A DNA stretch of 64,000 nt from Durusdinium trenchii (GCA_963970005.1 CAXAMN010025706.1:174607-238606); one strand, 5' to 3'. Shown: positions 1 through 11,458, counted from the first letter of the stretch. Translations and numbers: made by a program. The notes: a model not told the origin generated them from the letters alone.

Positions 1-575
1 AGTAGCCGGTCACACAGACTTACTCATAATGGGCTGGGGTCAGGTATGGCAAGATAGATTTAAAATCAATTCCCCAAAAGCAAGAATAGTAATAACAATA
101 ATCGTAATAATGGTAATAATATTACTAATAATATATTTAAAAATAATCAAAAAATTAATAGTCTTTACCCATATCTTTCGCCAAAAAAATATATTTCCGC
201 GAATTCGAAAAATATTCTGCCAAATTACATTTTAACATATTCCAAGATCATCGTAATCAAAGCTGCATATTTCGATCTTTAAATCGACAATTATTTAAAC
301 CAAATTATACATATTTTATAATTCATCCCATCCAATATACTATATATCCATAAATAAATCATTATCATCAATATATTTACTCGGAATTACTTTAAATATC
401 ACCTAATTCCTTCTCGAATATATTTAATAGCTAAATTAATTTATAATATGTATAAAGAATATAAATAAACAAATATATATATAATTTTTATAGAATATAT
501 TATTCAATTGTATTTATTTAACATATATTATATATATATCAAATCAATAATATAAATACTATATCTTTATTTTTT
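1..575. other. Extremely AT-rich block, no gene seen
   Basis: From about position 60 the sequence is nearly all A and T, with runs such as TATATATATA and many stops in all frames. It ends abruptly at about 575, where ordinary base composition begins. No coding potential or organellar gene was recognised. A similar block lies at 1,845-2,400, so the two flank the USP-like copy. Confidence 0.7.
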
Positions 576-673
576 TTTATTCACTTCCGGCAGAGAGAGC
601 TCTGCCCGTGTTGGGCGTCAATCCGTAGATTGGTTGCGTCTTGCGCATCAGGTGCCCCGGGCGGCATCGTTCT

Positions 674-1762
674 TTAGTGCTCTTGGCTGCTCGAAAAAGG
701 CACAAAAGGGTTGCATGAAAGAAGTGAACTCCAAGCGCTCGTGAGGTGTGTGCTATCAACGAACCACAGGAGATACAGGTCATGCTCAAGATCTGAAGTG
801 TGAGCACATGGCATTGCTCGACTCCAGTCTTCAGTCAGGAAGCGGTTGCCTCCACTCCGAAGGCAGGCCTGGTAGTGGCCGGAGTGAGGTTCTGCGCCTC
901 GGTGAACCACAACGGAAACTATCTCAAAACGTGTCCAGTGGACTGTCCAGCTGGTGGCATTGACGAAACATGGCAAGTGGACATTGACTCTATTCCATCG
1001 AAATGGCTGAGATGACCTAACATCCATGGCAGGGAACCGATTTACTTGTAAGCATACGGTGGTCGTGCAAGTCGAAAAACCACAGTGGTAGGGAGCTTGC
1101 TCATGCCACAAATTGATCAATTCTTGAATCGTGCAATCCCCATCTTTTGTCTGTCGAAGGAGGATCGGAGCGTACAATTGGCCTGAATCCTCTGTGGCTG
1201 CTTCAAGCCGTGCCTCCCATTTGGAGGTGGATTGACCACCATGTGCGTCCCCATGCATGGTTTGACGAAGCCAACCAACAAACTCAGCAGAGTCCTGCTA
1301 TGTCCCCGGCTCATAATTCGTAAACCATGAGTGCAAAAGATGGCCCAAACAATTGGTATCAATCAGTTCCTAATGTTGGTTGCTACATAAAAGCAAACGA
1401 GTCAAAGGATCTTTCCAGGCTCCAACCTCACGCCAGACAAAGGCGTCATTCGTGCAGCAGGCCCAAAGTTCAGCCAACAATGCTGCATTCATGTAACAAA
1501 TGTTGGAGCCGTTCCTGAAGGAAAGTGCCAAAATGGTTTTCCTCATTTCATCAAGCGAGGTGCAATGGTCTGAGCCAATGGTAATTTCTGCAAGGTCCTA
1601 CGTAAGCCCGCTGCCGGTCAATCGTTGTAGGGCATCGTAGAAATCTAAAACCGCCTGACCCCTCAGGGAGATATTCAATCTCCAAGGCACAACTACTAAG
1701 TCCGTCACCGTGGAATCCTAAGGCATTGGTTTCAGAGCTAAGAACCGGTGGATCAGGTCCGC
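674..1762 (-). pseudogene. Ubiquitin carboxyl-terminal hydrolase (USP)-like domain with in-frame TAG codons
   Basis: One minus-strand frame runs from a TAA at 1763-1765 to a TAA at 674-676 and reads as a USP (cysteine deubiquitinase) core. Motifs in order: a Cys box (SNICYMNAAL, Cys codon 1496-1498), a QQD-like box (QDSAEF, just after 1298), a TVCLQVNRF strand, and a His box (EPHSGHYQA) followed by LLWFV. The family removes ubiquitin using the Cys and His seen here. Four TAG codons interrupt the frame, at 1718-1720, 1598-1600, 1370-1372 and 1298-1300; no TAA or TGA does. The last TAG replaces the first Gln expected in QQD. No introns are needed, which suggests a retrocopy or a domain carried by a mobile element. 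A decayed copy is the simplest reading. Certain about the family, less about its state. Confidence 0.75.
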
Positions 1763-1844
1763 TTAAGCTGCCAAAGAATGAATCTTCTACGAAGGGAAGG
1801 GATTTCGAATTGCCGGCTTCAGAATCTTCTCTTAAAAATCCCAT

Positions 1845-2400
1845 TGAAAATAATTCAAAAAATTAATTTCTACCAATACTTCCTTACTCTAAAAGGCTTT
1901 AATCAATTCGTAATCGTTTGCTCCGAAAGGCAATTTCGATGCTCGGTAAGCCAATTCCTCGAATAAAAAATAAAACATATGTTGCCTCAACGAAATAGTA
2001 ACCTACCCCAATTCCCGCTGCCCATACCACTTTAATATCTTCAACATCAATAGCAATATATTATATATTAAATAAATTATTATTATATTTATTAAATATA
2101 CATCAATATTCGTATCAAATAATTATTCATATATTTCATATTCAAAGAAAACATATATCAAACAAAAATCATAAATCAATAATTCATTAAATACTTAGAT
2201 TTCAAATACGATTTAACTTTTATTTAGATATTATATCAATATAATTTCCTAAATACCCATTCCAACAATTGTTCCTTTAATTTCAACATAATTTTTTAAA
2301 ACATCATATATTCCATATGAATTCCTTGAATATATCATTTTAGTTTAATCGTTATAATATATTTTAATGATTTTAATGTATTCAGAAGGTTTGCCCAATT
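1845..2400. other. Second AT-rich block, no gene seen
   Basis: Very AT-rich sequence with TATTATATATTA-type runs and stops in every frame. It mirrors the block at 1-575 on the other side of the USP-like copy, though I found no clear alignment between the two. Confidence 0.65.
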
Positions 2401-3436
2401 TAATCTAGGCAGTCAACTTGATCTCTGCAAAATTCAGCTTCTGAGCAATGCTCTGTAGCTCAAGGCGTTGCACTTCGACAGAGAGCACCAATAGTAGCAA
2501 GTCCGAAGATCCACGACATGACAGTATTGACCACAAGGGACTCCTAGAATATTGTCCCAGGCCTTTTGTTTTGCACTGCAACGACTGCCAACTAGGTCCT
2601 TCGGCATGGTCATTTTCAAGATGTGAAGCTAACAAAGCTGCATAATGTTTGCCTGTTTAGGAACACTCTTTCATCAATCTCATCAAACTAAATCAGACCA
2701 ATCCAAAGGAAGGGTCCAGCTCGCACAGGCGAGACCGCACAGAGTCAGTATGTGAAGAACGAAGTGACGGGAAAATCGCGTCAATTAAAGAATTGTCAGC
2801 TCCACTCGACGCATCTCAGTCTTCGTCCTGGGGGGCACAGGGTGTGCACATTGCAAGTCTTGCCAAGCGTAGAATTATTGCTCTCCTTCAATAAAGAACA
2901 CTAATTGATACATATTGATACCATTTGCTCCCGGGCCTGTATGCTGTAGTCTATGAGGGTCCACCTATAGTGAGCTCGGACGAAATGTGATAGTGGAACT
3001 ACCATCAAACAACCCCCAAGCAAAGACAAGCTCCAAACACCAAGAAACAGTCGTGCCCTGATTTGTGTGACTATACACTTTCATTAATATATAGAAGAAA
3101 TGAAGCTGATCTCGAACTGCCAACTAGCAGTCCAATTCAGTTCACAGTGTTCTGAAGAGCGCTGAGCTGAGTCTGGAGCAGTCCAGTGATACAGCCTTCT
3201 CCCGGGCCCATATCGTCTGCCTTGATGCATACCCCCCAACCCCATGGAGGGAATAGATCATCAAAGGACATTGAAATCGCAAAACAAACACAACATACGG
3301 AATACATATAGAACCTAGCTCAGTACAACGACCGAGAGCTGAGGAAAAACACACTTGAGAGGAGGGAGACACGAAAGGTAGGACAGCGGGAAGAGAAAAG
3401 AACGCGAGAGGCAGGAACAAAAATGCAATGTTCGAC
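2401..3436. other. Unassigned stretch
   Basis: Ordinary base composition. Only short overlapping open frames on both strands are present, none with a recognisable motif or convincing splice context. I see nothing I can support as a gene here. Confidence 0.4.
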
Positions 3437-3936
3437 ATAGTGATTTATCCCCTCGGAGGCGACCTGTCGTAAATATATGTTCATATGCACTCGAAATGTT
3501 CAAACAGATTCTGAGGAAAACAAACTTGCCCCATGGCTCAGATCATCGGTGAGCATTGAATCGGAGCATCATAGGATTTGAACCATCCTGAAACCATAAG
3601 AGGCTCACGAAGACGTTCCCCAGGAGAGAATTGACGTGCTTCACAAAACAAACTCTAGGTATGTATCCCCTCGGGGAACACCTTTCGTGATTAGAATTTC
3701 ATATGCACTCTTTCTGAATGTTCAAGAGGGTTTCAACTATCCTGAAATCATGAGAGGCTCACGAAGACGTTCTCCAGGAGAGAATTGAATTTAGAGGGGG
3801 GGGGTCTGTATTGAAAAATCAATTCCAAGGGGGGGGGGTGAATTGAATGATCAATTATTAGACCCGGACTCGCCGACACTTGCTTCGCAAGTCAAACTCA
3901 AGGTATCCCCTAAAGGGCTACCTTTCGTGATCAGAC
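3437..3936. repeat. Imperfect direct duplication with two long G-runs
   Basis: The segment TATCCCCTCGG recurs at about 3448 and 3666, and a shorter form TATCCCCTAAAGG at about 3903. The stretch AGGCTCACGAAGACGTT followed by a C-rich AGGAGAGAATTGA is almost identical at 3601-3636 and 3750-3787, so about 130 bp has been duplicated. Between the second and third units lie two uninterrupted runs of about ten G (around 3798 and 3828), each next to AATCAATT-like sequence. Confidence 0.6.
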
Positions 3937-4150
3937 TTGTGCGAAGTGACGGCCCTGAAGTGTGGTGTATCGCTACACCTGTCTACGACTAGTGTTTGAA
4001 AGACTTGCCAAATGTGTGCGCCATGCACATTAGAGTTGTCCGGGCACACCTGAAGAACATATCTGGACATCGTTTGCTCAAGACACATGCTGCCCCGAAA
4101 CCTCGATCGGCAGCAAAGGCTCGCCGCCGGTGACTATATCATGCACGGCC

Positions 4151-5080
4151 TCAGCTGAAGCACAGCTGCACGGAATCAACATGAATCATCACCCAGTATG
4201 TTGAGACACAAGACAACATGTTCTGCTGAATGGCCAAGGTTGGCATGTTTGGCATGAACAGGAATGAATGAGCTTTGGTAAACCAAGGCGCCACAAAATG
4301 GAATCCTCCGAGTTGCCTCTTTGCCCTGAGAAACCCAGAGCTGAAGGAGTCTTTGCAACACACTTATCGTATATAGGAGGCAGTTGTAGATTTGGGTATT
4401 CTGAGGTACATCATTAACAAACGAGTCATTATCATTATCATATAAGTTTTTCATTTTTTTCGGAGTGGCTGTAGGCCGTGAGGTAAGCTTATAAGTAGCT
4501 AGTAGTAGGGGTAAGTACGGACGCAGGATCCTGGCACTATTCATTTGGTTCGTAGATTTTGGGGGAAAGTTAACTGAGTGAGATGATTGAACACTTCCAT
4601 CATGAGGCTGTGGGAGAATGCCAAGCCTTTCAAACTTCAAGTAGTTTTCCTTCTCTTCCATGTTGATCTTGCAAATTTTGTACCTTGAGGCAGTGCTTCG
4701 GCACCAAGAGCTTCAATTTCAGAATGGGTTGGGCACGTGGTGTCAATATCCAGCTCCAGGAGAAGCTCGTCAGTCTCCAGGTCAATCCGAACCTCATGCT
4801 GCTGTCTTGGTTTGCTAACAAGCAATCAAGTGCTTATAGCAAGTCAAAGCATATGAGAGAGTGCCAACATGCGACATGGCGAGGCATGCATTCCTCCCAC
4901 CTCATCAAGGCCTCCGCAGATCACTACCACCTTCATTCCTTTCGGATCCTTTCGGATCCTTTCGGTATCCTTCGTCCCGCCTGCTCCCAAACAGTCACAA
5001 AACACATAACATTCGGCAGGTTCAAACCTCTCAAAGCCAGTTCGGCCCCACATGGACCAGGACGGAGTTGGCATGCTTTA
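4151..5080 (-). CDS. Exon group of an unnamed minus-strand gene
   Basis: Three stretches look coding. The most distal (about 4844-5000) contains KDPKGMKVVVICGGLDEVGG and lies over tandem GGATCCGAAA-like repeats that encode an RKDP-rich stretch. The middle (about 4668-4815) contains EVRIDLETDELLLELDIDTT and ends near CTCAAG|GTACAA. The proximal one (4151-4350) follows an acceptor GGTTTCTCAG and ends with TGA at 4151-4153. I did not resolve every junction and recognise no family. Acidic, soluble-looking protein; function unknown. Confidence 0.4.
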
Positions 5081-5133
5081 TTGAAACAGTACTATGTCTT
5101 TTGCAATCCTGGAGGCGGACAACCATGTTCAAC

Positions 5134-5230
5134 CTACTAGTAGCGTCCTTGCTCCTAGTAGCGATGCCCTTTGTTCCTAGTAGCTTCTTTGCTCCTAGTA
5201 GTAAGGCCAGAAGCCCCTAGTAGTGTCCGT
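5134..5230 (+). repeat. CCTAGTAG-type dispersed repeat, copy 1
   Basis: Five CTAGTAG cores are separated by short linkers of fixed wording (CGTCCTTGCTC, CGATGCCCTTTGTTC, CTTCTTTGCTC, TAAGGCCAGAAGCCC). The same linkers recur in the other copies of this family in the window. Confidence 0.85.
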
Positions 5231-5644
5231 GAAAATGAATATACCTACCACCTGGGTTCCATGCAGCGCTCTCTCATCTGAAGACTGTTTCGTACCACCA
5301 ATACAGAGTTTTGTGTTGGGAACTTTGGTGTTTGCAAGAGAGGCACTGCGTCCTGAACGCCTCCGACTTCTTTTCGTACCAACACACTGCTTACCCCCCG
5401 TCAAAAATGGCTCAGGATACAACCATGCCAACTGATCGTTTGATATCAAATGATTACTACCAGTAGCTTCTGGATTCACACGCATTTGATTGTGTTGCCT
5501 TGAGCTCAGTGTCTCAACTTCCTTCACACTCAAAGAACTTGCCATCAATAAAAACCAGCAAATAAGCGTGGCACTGCAGCCATTTCCATGGAGCGCAAGG
5601 TTGAGCAAATAACTGCAACAGGAGCAACAGGAATGCAACATCAT
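5195..5644 (-). CDS. Hypothetical ORF running into a dispersed repeat
   Basis: From the ATG at 5642-5644 the frame gives about 149 residues. It opens with a Cys-rich then hydrophobic stretch (ALHGNGCSATLICWFLLMASS region) that could be a membrane or signal segment, followed by a hydrophilic region with KRSRRRSGRS. The last residues are encoded by the CCTAGTAG-type repeat. No family is recognised and this may not be translated. Confidence 0.25.
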   Translation of the reverse strand: MMLHSCCSCCSYLLNLALHGNGCSATLICWFLLMASSLSVKEVETLSSRQHNQMRVNPEATGSNHLISNDQLAWLYPEPFLTGGKQCVGTKRSRRRSGRSASLANTKVPNTKLCIGGTKQSSDERALHGTQVVGIFIFTDTTRGFWPYY

Positions 5645-5929
5645 TCCAGCTGGCAATCGTATGAACGTTGCGTAGATTCAAACATGACGGGCGTGCTGTC
5701 GGCTCTGGAAGTAAAAATGATCACACCCCAAACCTGACAAACTGGACATTCCATTTAAACACCAGGAGGCTTGTGCTGGGACTTACCCTTTGGATGGCTT
5801 TATATACACATTGGTCTCATTCAGTTTTGCAAAGTTTGTGACGGACCTGCGCATTGTCACTGAAGCCTGGAGGAATTCTAGCCAAATTCCCAGGCAGCTG
5901 CCTTGGAGCCACAGGTTATGGTAACATCA

Positions 5930-5986
5930 AGAAGCTACTAGTCACAAAGGCATTACTACTAGTAACAAGAAGCTACTAGTAGCGAT
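5930..5986 (-). repeat. CCTAGTAG-type repeat, copy 2 (short)
   Basis: Reverse-oriented CTACTAG cores with linkers AACAAGAAG and CACAAAGGCATTA. Shorter and more diverged than copy 1. Confidence 0.65.
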
Positions 5987-6125
5987 ATGCAAGAGGGGAA
6001 GCGTTTGCTGTCAAGCATCAAGATTCATTGGGAGTCGAGGCGAACTCTAAGCAGGTGACCCTGGCTTTACTCGTGCTAATGCACCAAGTTCAATAGCCGT
6101 CAAGGCATATCGGGAGAAACGCAAC

Positions 6126-6449
6126 CTGCATGAGCACAGTGGATCGAAGATGCACATGTGCTCTTTGTATCCAACTCAATGGAATTGACATGGCAGGTTT
6201 TGGACTTTGCCTTTCTTGCTTCTGATGCAATTTCTGAGCTCGTCACCTTTCTGGCAAGTTCTCATATGCCATCTTCACCATGGATGTCTGACAACGCGCG
6301 TGCAACGTTTGACAACTTTTTAGCATCATTTGCTGCCAAAGTACGATTCCCGGTCCACTCATCGAGACTGAACACCTGTTCCAGTGACCCGCAAGCTGCC
6401 TGCACACTTGTAGTCTTCTTCTTGGCTGGTGCGGCATAGCCAATCATCT
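6126..6449 (-). CDS. Putative coding exon with an in-frame TGA
   Basis: The frame begins after ATTGAGAG (6450) and ends at a canonical donor CATGCAG|GTTGCG (6126/6125). It contains YPKMIGYAAPAKKKTTSVQA, LDEWTGNRTLAANDAKKLSN and, further on, SEIASEARKAKSKTCHVNS. One TGA at 6262-6264 sits between GEDGI and ELARKV in an otherwise continuous frame. A CGA-to-TGA change, a sequencing error or a selenocysteine codon would all fit; I cannot separate them. Family unknown. Confidence 0.4.
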
Positions 6450-6612
6450 TTGGGTACACCTCTCAATGTGGCAAACCGGCACCGAGTTCGGGTAAACGTT
6501 ACTCTGTCAAGACAGCGCCTCACGTTCTCGATATGAGAGCCAAAGTCGAAGCATATGGCAATTGCGGCCTGGTGAAAGGCGGTTCAATCGCTGGGCCGTT
6601 GATGCAAACGAA

Positions 6613-6697
6613 GTAAGCCAGGAGCCCCTAGTAGCTTCCTTGCCCCTAGTAGCGTCCTTGCTCCTAGTAGTAAGGCCAGGAGCTAGTAGCGTCTTGG
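6613..6697 (+). repeat. CCTAGTAG-type repeat, copy 3
   Basis: Four CTAGTAG cores with linkers CTTCCTTGCCC, CGTCCTTGCTC and TAAGGCCAGGAG, in the same word order as copy 1. Confidence 0.8.
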
Positions 6698-7033
6698 CGG
6701 ATCAAGGTTGAAACTGGAAGTAAGCCAGTCACTTGGGAGGATCTTGCACTTCTCCATGTACTGAGGCATGGTATCCTCATCGCCACGAAATGCATGTGTG
6801 CCCTAGACTGTGTGCTGAAAGGCCAACTACTCTGCTGCTGCTTATTATGACACTTGTGTAAATAGAAGAAATTGTATAGGAAACTAGAAAGCAACCTAAT
6901 AATAGCGATGGCCTCCAACCTCCTATAGCATTCTTTACAGCCAGCCTTGACAGCATTCAGCGCGACAATGAGCATGTTCCTCAACCGCAAAGGAAAATCA
7001 TATCACGACGCCACGCCATCTATGATGCGAAAC

Positions 7034-7131
7034 AGCTCCTAGTAGCTTCTTGTTCCTAGTAGTATGGCCAGGAGCTACTAGTACCGTCCTTGCTCCTAGT
7101 AGCGATGCCCTTTGCTCCTAGTAGCGTCCTC
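7034..7131 (+). repeat. CCTAGTAG-type repeat, copy 4
   Basis: Five cores with linkers CTTCTTGTTC, TATGGCCAGGAG, CGTCCTTGCTC and CGATGCCCTTTGCTC. One core is extended to CTACTAGTAC. Confidence 0.8.
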
Positions 7132-7199
7132 TTACCCCATCATTTTGTCAAATCCCACCCAATGTTCAATTGTAAGGACGATGTACTTCAATGCTCATG

Positions 7200-7430
7200 T
7201 CTGTAGCACCTTCTTTACCCTACCAACGAAGGAGACATTGTTGCCATGCACTAGCTGCCACTACCGCTACCTAATTCCAACCCAGATTTCTTCCGGCCAA
7301 GAAACTTCATGACTTTGCGGAAGAAGCGGATCGTCTGGCGTGGCGTGGCACATGCGTCGATTCAGGGGAGAGTATATATATATATATACAGTATCCCCAC
7401 AACTCGCTAAACCAAAAGCAGCATATACAA
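7200..7430 (-). CDS. Possible exon, frame interrupted by two TAG codons
   Basis: The minus frame contains DDPLLPQSHEVSWPEEIWVG and, after two TAG codons close together (about 7270-7285), WQLVHGNNVSFVGRVKKV in the same frame. It could be one damaged exon, or two exons with an unresolved junction. No family is recognised. Confidence 0.3.
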
Positions 7431-7789
7431 ATGGATACAAATGGAAGGTAGAGACACAGAAATTCTCAGGCTTTGTTCTGGGCAACCTGCAGTTCATATC
7501 ATAATCGAATCTCACTTAGAGAAGGATACACGTGTAACAAACGCTTGCTTATTTGTGGGGGTATTATAGTAAATTTGATATATTAACTTCTCATCATAGA
7601 ACCCCGGCAAGACGCTAAACATTTGGTTCAGTGTAAACACTTTGTTCTGTGTGGGAACTCCTCCAGCGGAACTCCATTGTGACCCACTGACCCATTGTAT
7701 GACTAGAAAGGGAAAGGGCTGTAGTTCATGCCACCACGTTTACGCTTACAACTTTACTTTGTAATGGTAATTATATAGTCATATCATGT

Positions 7790-7950
7790 CAAATCATGTC
7801 ATATCTGGGTACCCTCGCCAATGTGCGAACGCAGCACTGCGAACTGCTCGACAACGCCGGTACGCCTGCGGTTTGACCTTGGACTCTTCGATAAAGATGG
7901 TCATGAGCTTTTGAACCTGAGACGCTAAGGCAGTGATCTGATGCTGTGGT
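7790..7950 (-). CDS. Putative terminal exon, helical protein
   Basis: After acceptor-like CACAG or GTCAG near 7940-7955 the frame reads ITALASQVQKLMTIFIEESK, then a basic RRCRAVRSAAFAHWRGYPDM and a TGA stop. An overlapping frame gives a 106-residue ORF from a real ATG at 8107-8109, so which frame is used here is uncertain. Function unknown. Confidence 0.35.
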
Positions 7951-8109
7951 GATCTGACGTCTGACGTCAGAAAAAGGGGCTTCAGATTTTTTCAGGGCAT
8001 GAACTTCTTTCTTGCCAAATCTGCTGGGCATGTCCGAACTCTCCCAGCTTGGCTTCTTGTCTTGATCCAAGCTCCCTACCACCACTGAGTTCACGCGTGT
8101 TGGCTTCAT

Positions 8110-8515
8110 TTGTGCGACCTCGCATTTTGTGACTTTACTGCAAGTGGCCTTACAACGATGTTTTAATTAGCGGCCTGTTCGTGCACCTGTCTCACAGGGT
8201 GGCATCTTAGCAAAGAATATCGAAGGACACGGCAATCAGCTACATGCTAAGTGCGCGAACTCTGCGGTATACACCGTTGGCATCAGTCACCATCAGCCTG
8301 GCTGTCCGCCGTGGGGTGGCAACTCTGTTCGCCGTCAAGCAAAGAGCTGCCCTTGGTCCAAGGACCTAAAAGACAGCATGTTGGCCCTTTTGGGGGCTGC
8401 ACAATACCGCTACATGCCACTACTATTGCGCTGTTCTGTTTGGGTAAACTGGATCCAGCCTTTTGCTGCATTATGAGCACCTTTTTTTCAAGGCTCCCCT
8501 GCTCAACAGGCTGGG
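8110..8515. other. 3' flank of the DIS3L2-like gene
   Basis: Short open frames only. On the minus strand this lies directly after the DIS3L2 stop codon and is most likely 3' untranslated or intergenic sequence. No polyadenylation signal is obvious. Confidence 0.4.
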
Positions 8516-11458
8516 CTAATCACCTTGCTCTTCCAAAGCTTCATCGTAGCAAATCTCGACGCCTTCTTCGTCTTCTTCAGTCCAAGCGAACCCATCCACC
8601 TCGTTTGAAGAGACCTCTTGCTTAACGCTTTCAAACTTTTCGTGGAAGGGCGACACGAAGAAGATGGCGTAATCGATTGGAACTGTGTTGGTGGGAATAA
8701 TCACGATCGGAACACATGATAGCATCTGCAGCTTTTGGATCTGCTCACTCTCATCACGTGGAGACTTCCAGGTAATTTGGACTGCTCCCCGACCCTGCCA
8801 CTCCCAGTTCTTTGGAAGCATCAACTCATCATTCACCCCATTCATGAAGAGCTGTACCTGAAGCCCCTTCCCTGCACCCCGACCTTCTTTGTCTTCGCCT
8901 TCTTCTCCTTCACCTCCATCTGATCTCAGGGCAACCTTGCTCTCTCTACCCAGCTGAGAGCAATAAACAACGATCCCATCCCCGTCCTTGGCATTGCGGT
9001 TCAATGCCAGAACTGTGCCCACGGTGTAGAACCAGCTCTTCATGGATCGAAGGAAAATGCAAAAAACTGATCTATCCAACTGCTCTTGGCACCTCCGAGA
9101 GTTCAGCCTCTTGGTGTTGCAAATCTGCACCTGTGAATAGTCCAAGGATGAACAAGAAACGGAAGGAACTGTTGGGAACACGAGAGGATCACTTGATTAC
9201 TCGCTTGGTTTCAAAGCCAAAACACACACACACACATGGAAGCTTCAAAGGATTCAGAAGGACTATCCTTGATCTGAGATACCTCCTCTTGAGCTTCTTC
9301 TCGGGTCTGGAAATAGCGAGTTTCTTCCCCTTCTTCACCTTCCTTAGCTTCCAGTTGACGGTCCAAAAGGGCACAAAGGACCCGATGGACCATGACGTCA
9401 GGGTACCGTCGAATGGGAGACGTAAAGTGCGTGTAGTAATCGAAGTTCAGGGCAAAGTGGTGCGGACACACCTCGTCTTCACCCTCATCTGCACCATAAA
9501 CAAAGTACTCTGCCTGCTGCATTCCAGCTCGCATGATCATCATCTCCACACACAAGCCAAGCATTTTCCCATGCGTCTCGTAGATCTTTTGACAGGATCG
9601 GTAGATCGCTGTAGCATTGCTCATATCAAAGTCCCGGATTCCCAGATTCTCGCGCATGAGCTTCTGCAATTGTTGAGATTTCTTCACCTCGGGAGGCTTG
9701 TGATTTCGTAACACCGAGAAGTCTGAGAGCTCAGAGTGAGCCAAACGAGTGGCTACACAGCGGTTAGCCAGAAGCATCAGCTCCTCAATGACCCAGTGAG
9801 AGGCACTATGGGACTCCAGGTGGTAACCGGTAGGAATTCCATCTTCGCTGTTCATGGTGTGGAAGATCATCTTGGTTTTGCTGATGGTCAGGGCACCCCC
9901 ATTTAGCCGGCCCATACGGACCTTGCCACAAACATCGTACAGGAGCTTGATGTCATCCTTGATCTGTTGCCAAGTATAGCCACCATGTACTGAAGGTCGG
10001 TTCTCCTCTTCGATCTCGATGTCATCAATGACATCCTGTGCCTGATCGTAATTCAACCGACACACCGAGCAAATGGCTGTCTTGGCAAACCAAGGTGCTG
10101 GGTCTTGAATCAGCTGTCCAGTCCTTTTGCAAAGCCGGAAGAATGCTGAGAATGAAAGCTTGGGCTCGTTTGGGTTCAAGGAGCACAAATGGTTGCAAAG
10201 GCCATGAGGCAACATTGGCAGCACTCGACCAATCAAGTAGACTGAGGTTGACCTACGTTGTGCCTCTTGGTCGGTGATTGTGCCCAACTTGAGAAAGTGA
10301 GCCACATCTGCGATATGAACCCCAACCTCAATCTGATTTTTGTGCGGCACGTCATCTACGTGAATAGCATCGTCCAAGTCCTTAGCGGTCGCAGGATCGA
10401 TGGTAAAAATCCTTGAGGCTCGTAGATCCATTCGATTAGGAACCTCAGAGCTGAAGTTCTCTTGTGCCTTTCGCACGATTTCGTCTACTTCGTCAAGCTC
10501 GTCCTCACAGAAATCCACATCGTGGCTATCCAATTCATTGGCAATCAAAGCATGCTTCTCTTCGGCTTCCAAGCTTCCTGCCCTTCCAAGGCACTGGCCT
10601 TGCAACTTTGCCAAGGGTTGCTTGGAAAACTCATTCCAGGTGGTAATCTGCAAGGGCCACAGTTGGAATGGATCAAGTTTCCCTGGCAATTTCAGCACTT
10701 TCCGGGTGACATTGTTGATCTGCAGTAGCATACCAGGCAAGCGTTTGTCTGTGGGGATTGCCTTCACAAAGTTGTCCTCTGGGAGGACTTCTTCTTTCTT
10801 TGGCCGTTCTGGATGCAAAGTGCAAACTATGACCCGACCTTGTCCCTTCTTCTCTGCAATTGCAACCTGGTTGGAAGGTTCAAAGGCGCAGCATTGGGGA
10901 ATATCATGAATGAACCCACCGATTCAGTCACCTATTGAACTACCAACCACATACTCATAGCAATCAAGGGTTAGCAACTGGGTTAGCATGCAACTGCAGA
11001 ATGAATCCATGGGTCCAAGTGACTACCTTGGCCATCTGGACTTCTTGCTCTTCTCGCCCCTTGGCTGCACTTCCAGCAACGTTGGGCTTCACAAAGACGA
11101 CTTCCTCATCAGAGTCTGAGGCTGGAATGGCCTCTGGAAGCTCTTCCTCAGAGGATGAATCCTCGTCCCTTCGCCCATAAAGGACCGGCTGAATAATGAC
11201 CTTGTCGCCGTGCACGGCACGGTTTCGGTTCTTGGATCCTCGCACCACCCACTCACGATCTTGACTCTTGGAGCCTTCGGCACGGACGAAAGCCATACTG
11301 ACTTTGGTGCTGCTGGCCCGGAGTGTGCCACGGATCAAGGACCCATCTGCAAGGCCTGCTTCAATCGCTGCGGAGTCCAAGTGCGAATCAAACAACCTCC
11401 GCCGGGAAGCAGATGCATTGGTGGCTTCGTCACCTTCAAGACCCGGTGGAGGCTCCAT
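8516..11458 (-). CDS. DIS3-like exonuclease 2 (RNase II/R family), three exons
   Basis: Hydrolytic 3'-5' exoribonuclease. In animals DIS3L2 degrades oligouridylated RNAs in the cytoplasm. My model: exon 1 11458-11027 (ATG at 11458), exon 2 10866-9283, exon 3 9130-8516 (TAG stop), giving 876 residues with both introns in phase 0. Donors are AAG|GTAGTC and GAG|GTATCT; acceptors are ACCAG|GTTGCA and TCACAG|GTGCAG. Order: cold-shock domain 1 (LIRGTLRASS, then NRAVHGDKV), an acidic linker, cold-shock domain 2, the RNB domain (about 290-640) with IDPATAKDLDDA supplying acids Asp301, 307, 309 and 310, HFTSPIRRYPDVMVHR (624-639), and a C-terminal S1-like region. There is no PIN domain, which favours DIS3L2 over DIS3. 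All catalytic acids are present, so it should be active. Intron 2 carries a TG repeat in the sense direction. Confidence 0.93.

Noticed and set aside
9004-9711. A 235-codon plus-strand frame
   Set aside because: It lies antisense to exons 2 and 3 of the DIS3L2-like gene, which has intact catalytic motifs and good splice sites.
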